The notes under the pieces are model-generated. The model was not told the DNA's origin. It made no database searches and was given only the letters and a program-made list of their open reading frames with translations. DNA of 9,829 nucleotides from an uncultured Clostridia bacterium (GTDB lineage Bacteria > Bacillota > Clostridia > Lachnospirales > Lachnospiraceae). The position numbers and the translations under genes are program-made. The DNA is taken from positions 1 through 9,829 of the forward strand of contig CAMHMG010000113.1 in the NCBI GenBank assembly GCA_946186175.1. The letters run 5' to 3'. Within the stretch, counting starts at the first letter, position 1; each line of letters starts with the position of its first letter. Below, in pieces: positions 1 to 6,888 of the stretch.

Positions 1-90
1 ATCAACCATATCCTCAATCAATATATCTCTGCTTATATACTGACTAGGTATCTTTCCAAAGCTGATTGCATAAGGGTTTTTCTTCATCAT
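1..90 (-). CDS. N-terminus of a putative AAA-type ATP-binding protein (cut by window edge)
   Basis: Thirty open codons run from an ATG at 90 to the window edge and start MMKKNPYAISFGKIPSQYIS. A good ribosome binding site, GGAGG at 99-103, sits 8 nt before the start, and the second ATG at 87 is also possible. The N-P-[YF]-x-[IL]-x-FGK-x-P-x-x-[YL]-ISR opening resembles the first residues of a family of clostridial AAA ATPases, in which the segment precedes the P-loop domain. The Walker motifs would lie outside the window, so the family call rests on this short stretch alone. The gene has its own promoter (188-216) and follows the YitT gene and its terminator, so it is a separate transcription unit. 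The reading frame is well supported; the function is tentative. Confidence 0.6.
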   Translation of the reverse strand, partial: MMKKNPYAISFGKIPSQYISRDILIEDMVD

Positions 91-110
91 ATATAATGCC
101 TCCAGTCTTT

Positions 111-207
111 ATATAACATTCTATAATTTTATATAATAATCTATAATCTTATATAATTAAATATAATATTCTATAATCATATATAATATTATAAAATAAA
201 ATATAAT
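111..207. repeat. 10-bp-phased (A/C)TATAAT tandem array
   Basis: Ten consecutive decamers start at 111, 121, 131 and so on to 201. Each begins (A/C)TATAAT or a close variant (ATATAAC at 111, ATAAAAT at 191), followed by three AT-rich bases. Another copy starts at 91, after one unrelated decamer. The exact 10-bp period puts one TATAAT element per helical turn. The array fills the leader and promoter region of the AAA-ATPase-like gene. It is non-coding and resembles phased AT tracts that bend or melt easily. Confidence 0.75.
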
Positions 208-216
208 TCTATGCAA
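188..216 (-). promoter_or_regulatory. sigma-A-type promoter for the AAA-ATPase-like gene
   Basis: On the minus strand TTGCAT (-35, 211-216) is followed after exactly 17 nt by TATAAT (-10, 188-193). It lies about 100 bp upstream of the ATG at 90, giving a very AT-rich leader of roughly 90 nt. Many TATAAT-like hexamers occur in this region, so the -35 match with ideal spacing is what singles this one out. Confidence 0.55.
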
Positions 217-256
217 GCCAATATTTTATGAAAACATACCCCATTTCCACTACCGC

Positions 257-287
257 AAAAGAGCTGTTCTCCGGTGGAACAGCTCTT
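257..287 (-). terminator. Rho-independent terminator of the YitT-family gene
   Basis: A perfect 11-bp stem (259-269 with 277-287) has a 7-nt loop. On the minus strand it is preceded by a short A run and followed by TT, with four U in a row counting the stem end. It begins 14 nt past the stop codon at 301, so it ends the YitT transcript before the next gene. Confidence 0.85.
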
Positions 288-300
288 AAACAATCAAACA

Positions 301-1251
301 TTATGTTAACTTCCTAATGAAGTTTCCATCTATATGAACACCTTCAGTTTCAACAATAAACGCAGCCGGATCATAACTTTTAATAATTGCTCTCAAACGG
401 CTTACCTCATATTTACTAACAAATATCAAAAACATTTTTACCGGTTCACCTGTAAAAATCCCATTGGCATTAACCTCTGTCATTCCTCTGTTAAGTCTTC
501 CCATAACCTCTACTTCCATCGGTTTGGTATCCTTAAGCTTAGTTATTACCGTAACCTGACTGCTTATATTCTGAGTATGGATCTTATCTGCTGCAATAGA
601 ATTAAAAACAGAATAGATCAACGAATATATAACCGTCGGTATATCAAACATAAATAGCATAACACTATATAAAACTACATTAGTCGCAAGTCCTATCTGC
701 CCTATGCTGCCTTTCCCCTTTAACATTACGATCAACATACCGATTATATTCATCCCACCGTCACAGGCACCCATCCACAAAATAATTCCTATCCCGGCGC
801 CACAGATAAGCCCCGCAACAATCGTGTTAGACAGCCTGTCCTCAAGTATCAGCCTTGTAGGAATCGGTATAATAGAAAGAAGAACTGTTATCGCTGTTAC
901 CGCAAAAACAGTTTTAATTATGAAACGCTTACGCATCTTCTTAGCAGCTATAACAAGTCCGGGAACATTCAGCAAGTAATAGAAAACACCTGATATGTTA
1001 AAACCACCAAAGTTAATACCTGCCCTAGAGAGAAGTTCCTGAAACAGTTGGGCAAAACCCATAAACCCACCCGAATATAAATGAAGGGGGCGCAGAAAGC
1101 AATTAAGACCTATGGAATATATTATGGCTCCGAGTAATATTACCGGAAACTTAAGGCTTTCTTTCTTTACAGCCTTAGTTCCATGATCATTCTTTGCTAT
1201 CTTCTCTTCCTCTTCGACAACAAGCTCCTCGACAGATTGCTCATTTTTCAT
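301..1251 (-). CDS. YitT family membrane protein with C-terminal DUF2179 domain
   Basis: The protein is a 316-residue YitT-type integral membrane protein. A charged, Glu-rich cytoplasmic N-terminus (1-33) precedes about five or six hydrophobic segments (roughly 36-54, 87-103, 111-130, 143-160, 164-177, 190-212). The cytoplasmic DUF2179 domain (about 228-312) contains the family hallmark RGMTEVNANGIFTGEP (255-270) and a DPAAFI motif near 294-299. The first membrane part carries the usual GxNCFLRPLHLYSGGFMG stretch (49-66). The family is widespread in Firmicutes; transport is suspected but no substrate is established. I chose the ATG at 1251 because AGGAAGGGG precedes it by about 8 nt and because a consensus promoter lies inside the N-terminal extension of the longer frame starting at 1350. 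It is a single-gene unit with its own terminator. Confidence 0.9.
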   Translation of the reverse strand: MKNEQSVEELVVEEEEKIAKNDHGTKAVKKESLKFPVILLGAIIYSIGLNCFLRPLHLYSGGFMGFAQLFQELLSRAGINFGGFNISGVFYYLLNVPGLVIAAKKMRKRFIIKTVFAVTAITVLLSIIPIPTRLILEDRLSNTIVAGLICGAGIGIILWMGACDGGMNIIGMLIVMLKGKGSIGQIGLATNVVLYSVMLFMFDIPTVIYSLIYSVFNSIAADKIHTQNISSQVTVITKLKDTKPMEVEVMGRLNRGMTEVNANGIFTGEPVKMFLIFVSKYEVSRLRAIIKSYDPAAFIVETEGVHIDGNFIRKLT

Positions 1252-1311
1252 AGCCGTTCCCCTTCCTACAGTCATCAGATTAAGTGTTAGATTATCTATG
1301 TGCTCAATAGT

Positions 1312-1340
1312 ATTATATCCCAATAACCATATACGTTCAA
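1312..1340 (-). promoter_or_regulatory. sigma-A promoter of the YitT-family gene
   Basis: On the minus strand TTGAAC (-35, 1335-1340) and a perfect TATAAT (-10, 1312-1317) are separated by 17 nt. Predicted transcription starts near 1305, leaving a leader of about 55 nt before the ATG at 1251. It is one of the best promoter matches in the window. Confidence 0.8.
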
Positions 1341-1347
1341 GTTGAAC
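1335..1347. promoter_or_regulatory. palindrome overlapping the YitT -35 box (candidate operator)
   Basis: GTTCAAGTTGAAC is a perfect inverted repeat with 6-bp arms around a central G. One arm is exactly the -35 hexamer of the YitT promoter, so a dimeric regulator bound here would compete with RNA polymerase or contact it. No regulator gene is visible nearby. A 13-bp palindrome can occur by chance, but its position makes a regulatory role reasonable. Confidence 0.4.
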
Positions 1348-1390
1348 CATAATTATGTATTTATGAAATTATACTGCATTTCCACAACTG

Positions 1391-1427
1391 CAAAAAGCCG
1401 CCCACCTTATCAGTGAAACAGCTCTTT
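1391..1427 (-). terminator. Rho-independent terminator of the ABC exporter operon
   Basis: On minus-strand RNA, AGCUGUU(U)CAC (1423-1413) pairs with GUGGGCGGCU (1405-1396) through several G-U pairs and one bulged U. An A run lies before the stem and UUUUU (1391-1395 region) after it. The stem pairs well only as minus-strand RNA because the wobble pairs become A-C mismatches on the other strand. It lies about 70 nt past the permease stop codon. Confidence 0.7.
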
Positions 1428-1496
1428 GACAGATTTTATGCATATAATGTTCGTATCTAATCAACTATACTTAATGGATACGCGACAGGATGTCTC

Positions 1497-4226
1497 TCAT
1501 TCTACCCTCAGTCTTTCCACCACACTATCCTTCACCATCGTTTTGAACCCAATCCACGGAACCAGAGAAGCTATAGCAATCAAAACCGGAATGCAGATCA
1601 GAATAGGTGTAACGGAAAATCTCCATGTATATGCAAACATCATCTCACCAAATGCCTTGAATGCTGTGGCACTTAACAATACTCCAAGCACTACTGAACA
1701 AACCGTTGTATATAATGCATAATACACTCCCTCAAGGCACACCATCTGCTTTAACTGTCTGCCTGTCATTCCTACCGCTTCCATCATTGCAAACTCCTGC
1801 CGTCTTGAAAGCATTGAGGTTATCATTGTATTGATAAAATTGAGTATTCCGATCGCCGCAAGAATCATTACCAGACACCCTCCCACGATACGGTACATCT
1901 GTTTTGTGGAATAGAATTCCTCCTCCACCTTTTTCTTTGAGTTATAGGTGAGATTGGTATCCACCTTCTCTGTGTAATTAGTAAGCCAATCCTCCATACC
2001 TTCAATATTCTCCTCATCCACGTCAATAAAGGTGGTCATGGGCTGCATATCTCCCATGAAAGTCAGATACTCATTCTCTGACAGTATGAATTCACAGTTA
2101 AACATCTGCGACCATGGCTTCCTCATCAATCCATTGATGTCCGCCACTGCCAGCACCTCATACTCCTTTGCATCACCATTTTCGTTGTGAAGTGTCACCT
2201 TATCTCCAGGATTGAAATAATTGACATCCACACCATCCTCTGACTCAGCCTCGCATCTTGTAGCAATCACATAATTACCCGAATTAAGCTTGGAAACATC
2301 TAACTGCCCTTCAACATTTTCAAGTTTATCAAGCATAGTATCACTGACACCGTAAATGGTCCCGTCAATAAAACGCTGCTCCCTTATCTGGCTGATACTC
2401 TCCTCAGGCGTAACCTCATCACTATATAAACTATAACCCATATCGGCATAATACATCAGATGTCCCTGTGCATCCGGATTATCAAATATTCTCTTCTCAA
2501 AGCCTGCATATTCCTCATCGGTAAACTTATGAACGCACTCCGTTGCATATACATTTCCGGTATCTTTAATCAGATTATTCTCTCCTATTTCAGAAAGAAA
2601 TTCCCATGTAACACCGTGCAGTGCCACCTCCGCATTGCCAGGTCCGCCATTATACAGCACACCATCATTAACCTGAAAATCGGCAATAGAAAAGCCCGCC
2701 ACATACTTATCCAGATCAAACCCAATGACAAGACCATATATACCATTTAATAGAATCAGCGAAAGGGATAGCGATGCCACCACCACCATAAGCTTCTTAC
2801 CGCTCCTATGGGTATTCTGTCTTGCAAGCTCAAAAATTGTAACTCTGTGGGTCTGCTTTATTTCTTTGTTTTTATCTTTTCCTTTCTTCTTTACTACTGA
2901 TTTTTTACTACCATCCACCTTATCATACTTATAAACATCCTCTTTTTTACGATCTTTTTTGTCATTTCTTTTTAAATTAATTTTATCTTCGATTAAATTC
3001 TCCACCTGGCCTTCGGTATACTGCACTGCCGCCACTGCCGTCACCTCTGCGGCAATACGACAGGGTTTGATGCAGCTTATATATACAGTAAGCAGAGAAA
3101 ATGCTGCTGCAAACACGAATATCCACAACTTTAGTTCAATCTCATAATCAACGGATCCGGTAAAGTTTAACTCTCCCATAATAAATGGAAGAAGTACTTT
3201 TCCAACAAACGCACCTGCAAAAAGCCCTGCCGGAATTCCAATAAGTGAAAGCATATAAGCCTGCCTCCACACAATTTTCTTAAGCTGTTTACCTGTTGTT
3301 CCTATGGTTTTTAAAAGCCCATAATATCTGATATCCCTATACACATTTATATAAAAGATATTATAAATGATAAGATATCCCGATATGATTATGAGCATAA
3401 GAATAGCAACAAAAAATCCCATAGTATCGGCGTCAAGATCCATACCCATATATGCCCAGTTCACTCCCACATTCCACATATCCGGCGGCCATCCAAGCTT
3501 GTCACACAGCGCCCCTGTCTGCTGGACAATACCTAGACCCACATAATAATTAATATCTGCAGCTATTCTTCCATTAAAATCTGAGAATTCTATATTTTTA
3601 TTAAGAACAGAGTTTGTCTTTACAGGAATATATTTTTCCTGAAATTTCTTTGACACACATACCATCTGTGCGGGCGATATCATATCTCCTTCATAATATC
3701 CCGAGAGCACAAAATCCTGCTCTATGATCTCGTCATCTATTGCAACTATGGCATGAACAGTTGCACCAACCTCATAAGGTACATTAAGTGCATCTAAAAC
3801 TATCGTGCTAGTCATTATCTCATTTTCTTTTTCCGGCATGCTTCCCACCGTTGGATATGAAAATGATGATTTTGCCTCTGCATCCTCCATATAATATACC
3901 TCTGTCGGTATGGCTCTCAATTCATCATTATCAAGCCCTCCCACATATATCCGGTATGCAGTGTTCTTTACCCAAGGCACAGTCTTTAACTGTTCGTACT
4001 CATCCATTGTCATGCATTTGATACCGGCATGACTGTCCGTCCCAACTGACCGCATCTTCTCCTGCTGTGTCTTGTCAAGAATGCTTCCGCCTATTGTAAA
4101 TACCGAAGTAAATAATATCGCCGTAAGCATAATGGCAAGTACTGCTATTACATTTTTTCCTCTGTTTGCCTTTCGTGTCTCATCCGCAATCCGCTTGACT
4201 ACGGCACGATTGTTCACCTTCTTCAT
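1497..4226 (-). CDS. FtsX-like ABC transporter permease (MacB/LolC-type), 909 aa
   Basis: This is the membrane subunit of an ABC export or mechanotransmission complex. TM1 (about 25-48) leads into a large extracellular domain (49-268, MacB_PCD-like). TM2-4 follow (about 270-295, 323-349, 367-387), then a very basic cytoplasmic linker rich in Lys/Asp (409-465) and TM5 (478-502). A second extracellular domain (503-777) precedes TM6-8 (about 778-803, 833-856, 872-894). Each FtsX half carries the same cytoplasmic coupling motif between its first two core helices: LLKTIGTTGKQLKKIV (304-319) and MMEAVGMTGRQLKQMV (816-831). This duplicated FtsX layout fits Firmicute efflux or lipoprotein-type exporters; the substrate cannot be told. 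RBS GGAGGAAG lies just before the ATG. The gene starts 16 nt after the ATPase stop, so the two are co-transcribed. Confidence 0.9.
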   Translation of the reverse strand: MKKVNNRAVVKRIADETRKANRGKNVIAVLAIMLTAILFTSVFTIGGSILDKTQQEKMRSVGTDSHAGIKCMTMDEYEQLKTVPWVKNTAYRIYVGGLDNDELRAIPTEVYYMEDAEAKSSFSYPTVGSMPEKENEIMTSTIVLDALNVPYEVGATVHAIVAIDDEIIEQDFVLSGYYEGDMISPAQMVCVSKKFQEKYIPVKTNSVLNKNIEFSDFNGRIAADINYYVGLGIVQQTGALCDKLGWPPDMWNVGVNWAYMGMDLDADTMGFFVAILMLIIISGYLIIYNIFYINVYRDIRYYGLLKTIGTTGKQLKKIVWRQAYMLSLIGIPAGLFAGAFVGKVLLPFIMGELNFTGSVDYEIELKLWIFVFAAAFSLLTVYISCIKPCRIAAEVTAVAAVQYTEGQVENLIEDKINLKRNDKKDRKKEDVYKYDKVDGSKKSVVKKKGKDKNKEIKQTHRVTIFELARQNTHRSGKKLMVVVASLSLSLILLNGIYGLVIGFDLDKYVAGFSIADFQVNDGVLYNGGPGNAEVALHGVTWEFLSEIGENNLIKDTGNVYATECVHKFTDEEYAGFEKRIFDNPDAQGHLMYYADMGYSLYSDEVTPEESISQIREQRFIDGTIYGVSDTMLDKLENVEGQLDVSKLNSGNYVIATRCEAESEDGVDVNYFNPGDKVTLHNENGDAKEYEVLAVADINGLMRKPWSQMFNCEFILSENEYLTFMGDMQPMTTFIDVDEENIEGMEDWLTNYTEKVDTNLTYNSKKKVEEEFYSTKQMYRIVGGCLVMILAAIGILNFINTMITSMLSRRQEFAMMEAVGMTGRQLKQMVCLEGVYYALYTTVCSVVLGVLLSATAFKAFGEMMFAYTWRFSVTPILICIPVLIAIASLVPWIGFKTMVKDSVVERLRVE

Positions 4227-4242
4227 TATACTTCCTCCACAA

Positions 4243-4902
4243 TTAGACTATTTTCCCATCCTCAATTCTTACGATTCTGTCTGCCATCTGCGCAATCTCT
4301 TCGTTATGGGTGATCATGACCATGGTCTGACCGAATCTTTCTCCCGTAACCTTCATTAATCCCAACACATCCTGGCTGGTCTTTGAATCAAGATTTCCGG
4401 TAGGCTCATCAGCCAAAAGTATCGCAGGCTTAGACGCCAACGCCCTTGCAATTGCAACTCTCTGCTGCTGTCCTCCGGATAAATGTCTGGGCAGACTGTT
4501 AAGCTTTTCCGTAAGTCTCAACACCGAAATCACATCATTAACATACTCCTCATCCACCTCATTGCCATCTAACTGGATTGGAAGAACTACATTCTCATAC
4601 ACATTTAATACTGGAACAAGATTGAAGCTCTGGAATACAAAGCCAATCTTTCTTCGACGGAATATGCACAAAGCATCCTCATCAAGCTCTGAAATGTCCT
4701 TGTCATCCACCACCACAGTTCCCGAAGTAGGACGGTCAAGACCACCCAACATATGAAGAAGTGTTGACTTTCCGCTTCCACTCGTACCCACAATCGCAAC
4801 GAACTCGCCCTTTTCCACACTAAGACTTACTCCGTCCAATGCCCTGACAATGTTTTCATCTGTTCCGTAATACTTTTTTAAATCTGTCGCCTGTAAAATC
4901 AT
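4243..4902 (-). CDS. ABC transporter ATP-binding protein (MacB/LolD-type), 219 aa
   Basis: This is the cytoplasmic nucleotide-binding subunit that powers the FtsX-like permease encoded next. All ABC motifs are intact: Walker A GTSGSGKST (39-47), Q-loop FQSFNLVP with Q91, signature LSGGQQQR (141-148), Walker B ILLADEPTGNLD (161-172) including the catalytic Glu166, and the H-loop His199 in MITHN. The length and the LDRPTSG and SFNLVP segments are typical of the LolD/MacB/FtsE group that pairs with FtsX-fold permeases. The ATG at 4902 follows AGGAGGT (4908-4914) by 5 nt. No two-component system, often linked to such exporters in Firmicutes, is visible upstream. Instead the gene abuts the integrase end of a mobile element, and I see no convincing promoter between the terminator at 4984-5003 and this start. 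Confidence 0.95.
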   Translation of the reverse strand: MILQATDLKKYYGTDENIVRALDGVSLSVEKGEFVAIVGTSGSGKSTLLHMLGGLDRPTSGTVVVDDKDISELDEDALCIFRRRKIGFVFQSFNLVPVLNVYENVVLPIQLDGNEVDEEYVNDVISVLRLTEKLNSLPRHLSGGQQQRVAIARALASKPAILLADEPTGNLDSKTSQDVLGLMKVTGERFGQTMVMITHNEEIAQMADRIVRIEDGKIV

Positions 4903-4983
4903 ATCAGACCTCCTAAATTATTTTTTCTCTTTTATCAGTGTAATGCTCTTTAATATGTAACTCTCATTATGCTTAAAGAAAAA

Positions 4984-5003
4984 GAGCAGTATTTCTACTG
5001 CCC
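4984..5003 (-). terminator. Rho-independent terminator between int and the ABC operon
   Basis: On minus-strand RNA an 8-bp stem, GGGCAGUA with UACUGCUC including one G-U pair, closes a GAAA tetraloop and is followed by UUUUUCUUU. It would stop transcripts reading out of xis-int before they enter the ABC genes. It could belong to the element or to a chromosomal gene displaced by the insertion. Confidence 0.8.
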
Positions 5004-5185
5004 TTAATGATAACACATAATTCTTTCCAGATTATTTCTGAATTCTAACAGTTTTGAAAGAATTCATGGTTTTTATGTAGATTGTTATAAATTCTTAGAA
5101 CTTGTTAAAGTATTGATTTTACTGGCTTTCCCTATCATTTACTTTCACATATCTTCTTATAAAATTTCATAATCTTTCAAGTATT

Positions 5186-5229
5186 TGGTGTAAATGTGGT
5201 GTAAATGATGTGTGTAGAATTGGTGTAAA
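5186..5229. repeat. arm-type integrase repeats (GTGTAAA direct repeats)
   Basis: TGGTGTAAA occurs exactly at 5186-5194, 5197-5205 and 5221-5229, with a degenerate GTGTAGA at 5212-5218. The GTGTA cores start at 5188, 5199, 5212 and 5223, spaced 11, 13 and 11 bp, or about one helical turn. They begin right after the int stop codon. Tn916-family integrases bind such short direct repeats near the element ends through their N-terminal AP2-like domain, which this integrase has, so these are probably its arm sites. Confidence 0.65.
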
Positions 5230-5230
5230 G

Positions 5231-6439
5231 TTACGCACTCTCTTTGATATGTTCTTTAAAGGTATCAAGTACACGTTCTTCAGTAACATGATTGTAAAAT
5301 CTCATTGTTGTATATGGCGACTTATGTCCCATGATATATTGCAATACGGATATATCCATTCCCTCTCTGGCATACATGGTACAACCGGTATGACGCAATG
5401 TCTTGGGTGTGAATTCTTCTATCTTATCCTGCGAAAAGACATTATATTCTCTTACAAGATTACACATATCGAATCGTAGTTCAGACGCCATATATGCTCC
5501 GCCATCTTTCACAAAAAGAAATCCACTTACTCCGTCAATACTTAAATCATCTGTCACGTCATCTGCTAATTCTTTCAATATATGCAACAATTCATCTTTT
5601 AATGGAATACGTCTTATATTCCTACCTTTTGTAGCTGATATATGCAACCTTGCTCTACTCTCATTTTCAGCTTTATACCATAGCAACTGCTTATCAATGG
5701 TAATTGTACTGTTCTCAAAATTAATGTCTGACTTTGTGACTGCAATACACTCCCCGATACGCACCATCGTTTCACGCATGAGCAGGAATATAGGATACAA
5801 ATTCTTATCATGCTCACGTACATATTTCATCAATGCTTTATCCTGTGTTTTTGTAAGTGGTATTGTTTCCTTTTGCCTACCCTCTATATTATTCAATGCA
5901 CGCCTGCATGGATTTTTGTTGATCAACTTCATGGAATCCATCGCATAATTAAATATAGAATTCATCAATTTATGAAAATACGTTACTGTTCCATAAGATA
6001 ATCCATTTTCCACAAGAGAACTGTAAAATGAAATAATGTCTGCCCTGCAAATATCTGAGATTTTCTTATGCCCTATCACAGTATCACTTACATTCTTATG
6101 CCACTCTGATCTGTAATTAATCTTTGTCTTTGGTGCAAGCGGTCTTCCTCTATATCTTTTATTATCAATATAGATTTCAAACATTTCATTTAACGTGAGC
6201 TGTTTTGCTTGAATAGAATTGTTACTTTTAAGAATTAAACTGATCTCCTCTTCCTTTTCCCTTAAAGAAATATCCTCCTTCTTTCCCTTCGGCATCCTAT
6301 CAAATTCGGTGAGCTTCCAGCTATATACTGTCTGCCTCTTACCCGTCAGGTCAATGTATCGGAACATATATTTTCCGTCTGCCCTCTGGCTCTCACCATT
6401 TCGAAGATTTCTGCCTTTGTTATCTTTTCTATTATTCAT
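5231..6439 (-). CDS. int: Tn916-type tyrosine site-specific integrase
   Basis: This integrase (402 aa from the chosen start) would catalyse integration and excision of the element. In the numbering of a frame begun at 6457, the N-terminal AP2-like arm-binding domain (about 20-58) has the GKYMFRYIDLTGKRQTVYSW signature. A core-binding SAM-like domain spans about 85-180 and the catalytic domain about 200-400. Catalytic residues are Arg233 (in MVRIGE), Lys277 (TKGRNIRRIPL), Arg355 and His356 (TPKTLRHT), His378 (IMGHKS) and nucleophile Tyr388 (MRFYNH). The first position of the H-x-x-R box is Lys352, not His. I chose the ATG at 6439 because AAAGGAG (6448-6454) lies 8 nt before it; the in-frame GTG at 6457 lies upstream of that site. 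Xis is encoded upstream on the same strand and arm-type repeats follow the stop, the usual Tn916 order. Confidence 0.93.
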   Translation of the reverse strand: MNNRKDNKGRNLRNGESQRADGKYMFRYIDLTGKRQTVYSWKLTEFDRMPKGKKEDISLREKEEEISLILKSNNSIQAKQLTLNEMFEIYIDNKRYRGRPLAPKTKINYRSEWHKNVSDTVIGHKKISDICRADIISFYSSLVENGLSYGTVTYFHKLMNSIFNYAMDSMKLINKNPCRRALNNIEGRQKETIPLTKTQDKALMKYVREHDKNLYPIFLLMRETMVRIGECIAVTKSDINFENSTITIDKQLLWYKAENESRARLHISATKGRNIRRIPLKDELLHILKELADDVTDDLSIDGVSGFLFVKDGGAYMASELRFDMCNLVREYNVFSQDKIEEFTPKTLRHTGCTMYAREGMDISVLQYIMGHKSPYTTMRFYNHVTEERVLDTFKEHIKESA

Positions 6440-6447
6440 ATTGATTG

Positions 6448-6454
6448 CTCCTTT
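6448..6454 (-). promoter_or_regulatory. ribosome binding site that fixes the int start
   Basis: AAAGGAG is placed 8 nt before the ATG at 6439. It lies between that ATG and the in-frame GTG at 6457, which therefore is not the likely start. Confidence 0.8.
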
Positions 6455-6468
6455 CACTATACCCGAAA

Positions 6469-6505
6469 GAGCAACTATGACACTTTCATTGTATCACAGT
6501 TGCCC
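6469..6505 (-). ncRNA. 15-bp hairpin in the int leader (attenuator or processing element)
   Basis: On minus-strand RNA, GGGCAACUGUGAUAC (6505-6491) pairs without interruption to GUGUCAUAGUUGCUC (6483-6469) around the loop AAUGAAA. Three pairs are G-U, which makes sense only for minus-strand RNA. Just UUU follows before CGGG, so it is a poor or conditional terminator. It lies between xis and int and ends 14 nt before the int ribosome binding site, a position suited to control how much int is made from the xis transcript. RNA structure is clear; function is inferred. Confidence 0.6.
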
Positions 6506-6605
6506 TTGTAATACAGCACATAATTATAAAAAATATCAAGAAATTATCCTTATATTTTGCGTTTTATATTTTTGTATTTATGTCCGTATTATCCACTTGT
6601 GACTT

Positions 6606-6635
6606 TATATAATTTGTTTTTTTAATTTGATTCAA
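6606..6635 (-). promoter_or_regulatory. possible weak promoter for int
   Basis: TTGAAT (6630-6635) and TATATA (6606-6611) are 18 nt apart on the minus strand, just past the xis stop. The region is very AT-rich, so chance matches are likely. A perfect TATAAT also occurs nearer the hairpin (about 6520-6530) but has no good -35. Confidence 0.25.
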
Positions 6636-6645
6636 TAATTTCACT

Positions 6646-6888
6646 CTATATGCAATCTCTCTGATTCATATACATTTCAAATGCCTGTCTTTTTATAAGG
6701 GTTTTATTACCTATAGTTAAAATGAAACCATCTCCGTCTGTCCTTATCAGCTCCCTCAATCTGTTTTCTCCTATGTTGGAATACTCTGCGCACTCTTTGA
6801 TAGTAAGAGCATATTTGTTCCAGATGGGGACTGTTTCATTCTTTTTATTTGTATTATCTTTATGTGTGTTTTTGTTATCTGTATTCAC
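6646..6888 (-). CDS. xis: Tn916-type excisionase (Xis), small winged-helix DNA-binding protein
   Basis: This about 80-residue protein has a polar Asn/Lys/Thr-rich N-terminus (1-18) followed by the conserved Xis core. The core runs VPIWNKYALTIKECAEYSN (20-38), IGENRLREL (39-47) forming the helix-turn-helix, a wing at GFILTIGNKTLIKR (54-67) and a C-terminal helix. The VPIW...LTI.E...Y..IGEN.LR....GNK.LIKR pattern is that of Tn916 Xis relatives, which bind next to the integrase arm sites and favour excision. The start is unsure. I prefer the GTG at 6888, with GGAGG (6897-6901) 8 nt upstream. The ATGs at 6906 and 6903 have GGAG only 0-3 nt before them, and the frame stays open to a TTG at 6912. 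It precedes int on the same strand, with 206 nt between the xis stop and the int start. Confidence 0.85.
   Translation of the reverse strand: MNTDNKNTHKDNTNKKNETVPIWNKYALTIKECAEYSNIGENRLRELIRTDGDGFILTIGNKTLIKRQAFEMYMNQRDCI

Larger units (their letters stand above)
4903..5230. other. junction between the mobile element and the ABC operon; attachment core expected here
   Basis: This 328-bp gap has no gene. It holds a terminator (4984-5003) and the integrase arm-type repeats (5186-5229). In Tn916-type elements int is the last gene and the att core lies a short way past its stop, so the element end should fall in this gap, probably between the ABC start and about 5180. Without the other junction or an empty site, no core duplication can be named. 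The region is very AT-rich, as these recombinases prefer. Confidence 0.5.

Noticed and set aside
1252..1350. Longer N-terminus for the YitT-family protein, starting at 1350
   Set aside because: No ribosome binding site precedes that ATG, and a TTGAAC-17-TATAAT promoter lies inside the extra segment. The ATG at 1251 has a good site.
4911..4980. Promoter for the ABC operon (TTACAT...TGATAA or TTTAAG...TATTAA)
   Set aside because: Each candidate matches the consensus at too few positions to be named.
5040..5096. AAGAATT/AATTCTT inverted repeat and partly repeated ATTCT...AAAG segments as the att core
   Set aside because: The matches are short and in very AT-rich sequence; without the other junction nothing distinguishes them from chance.
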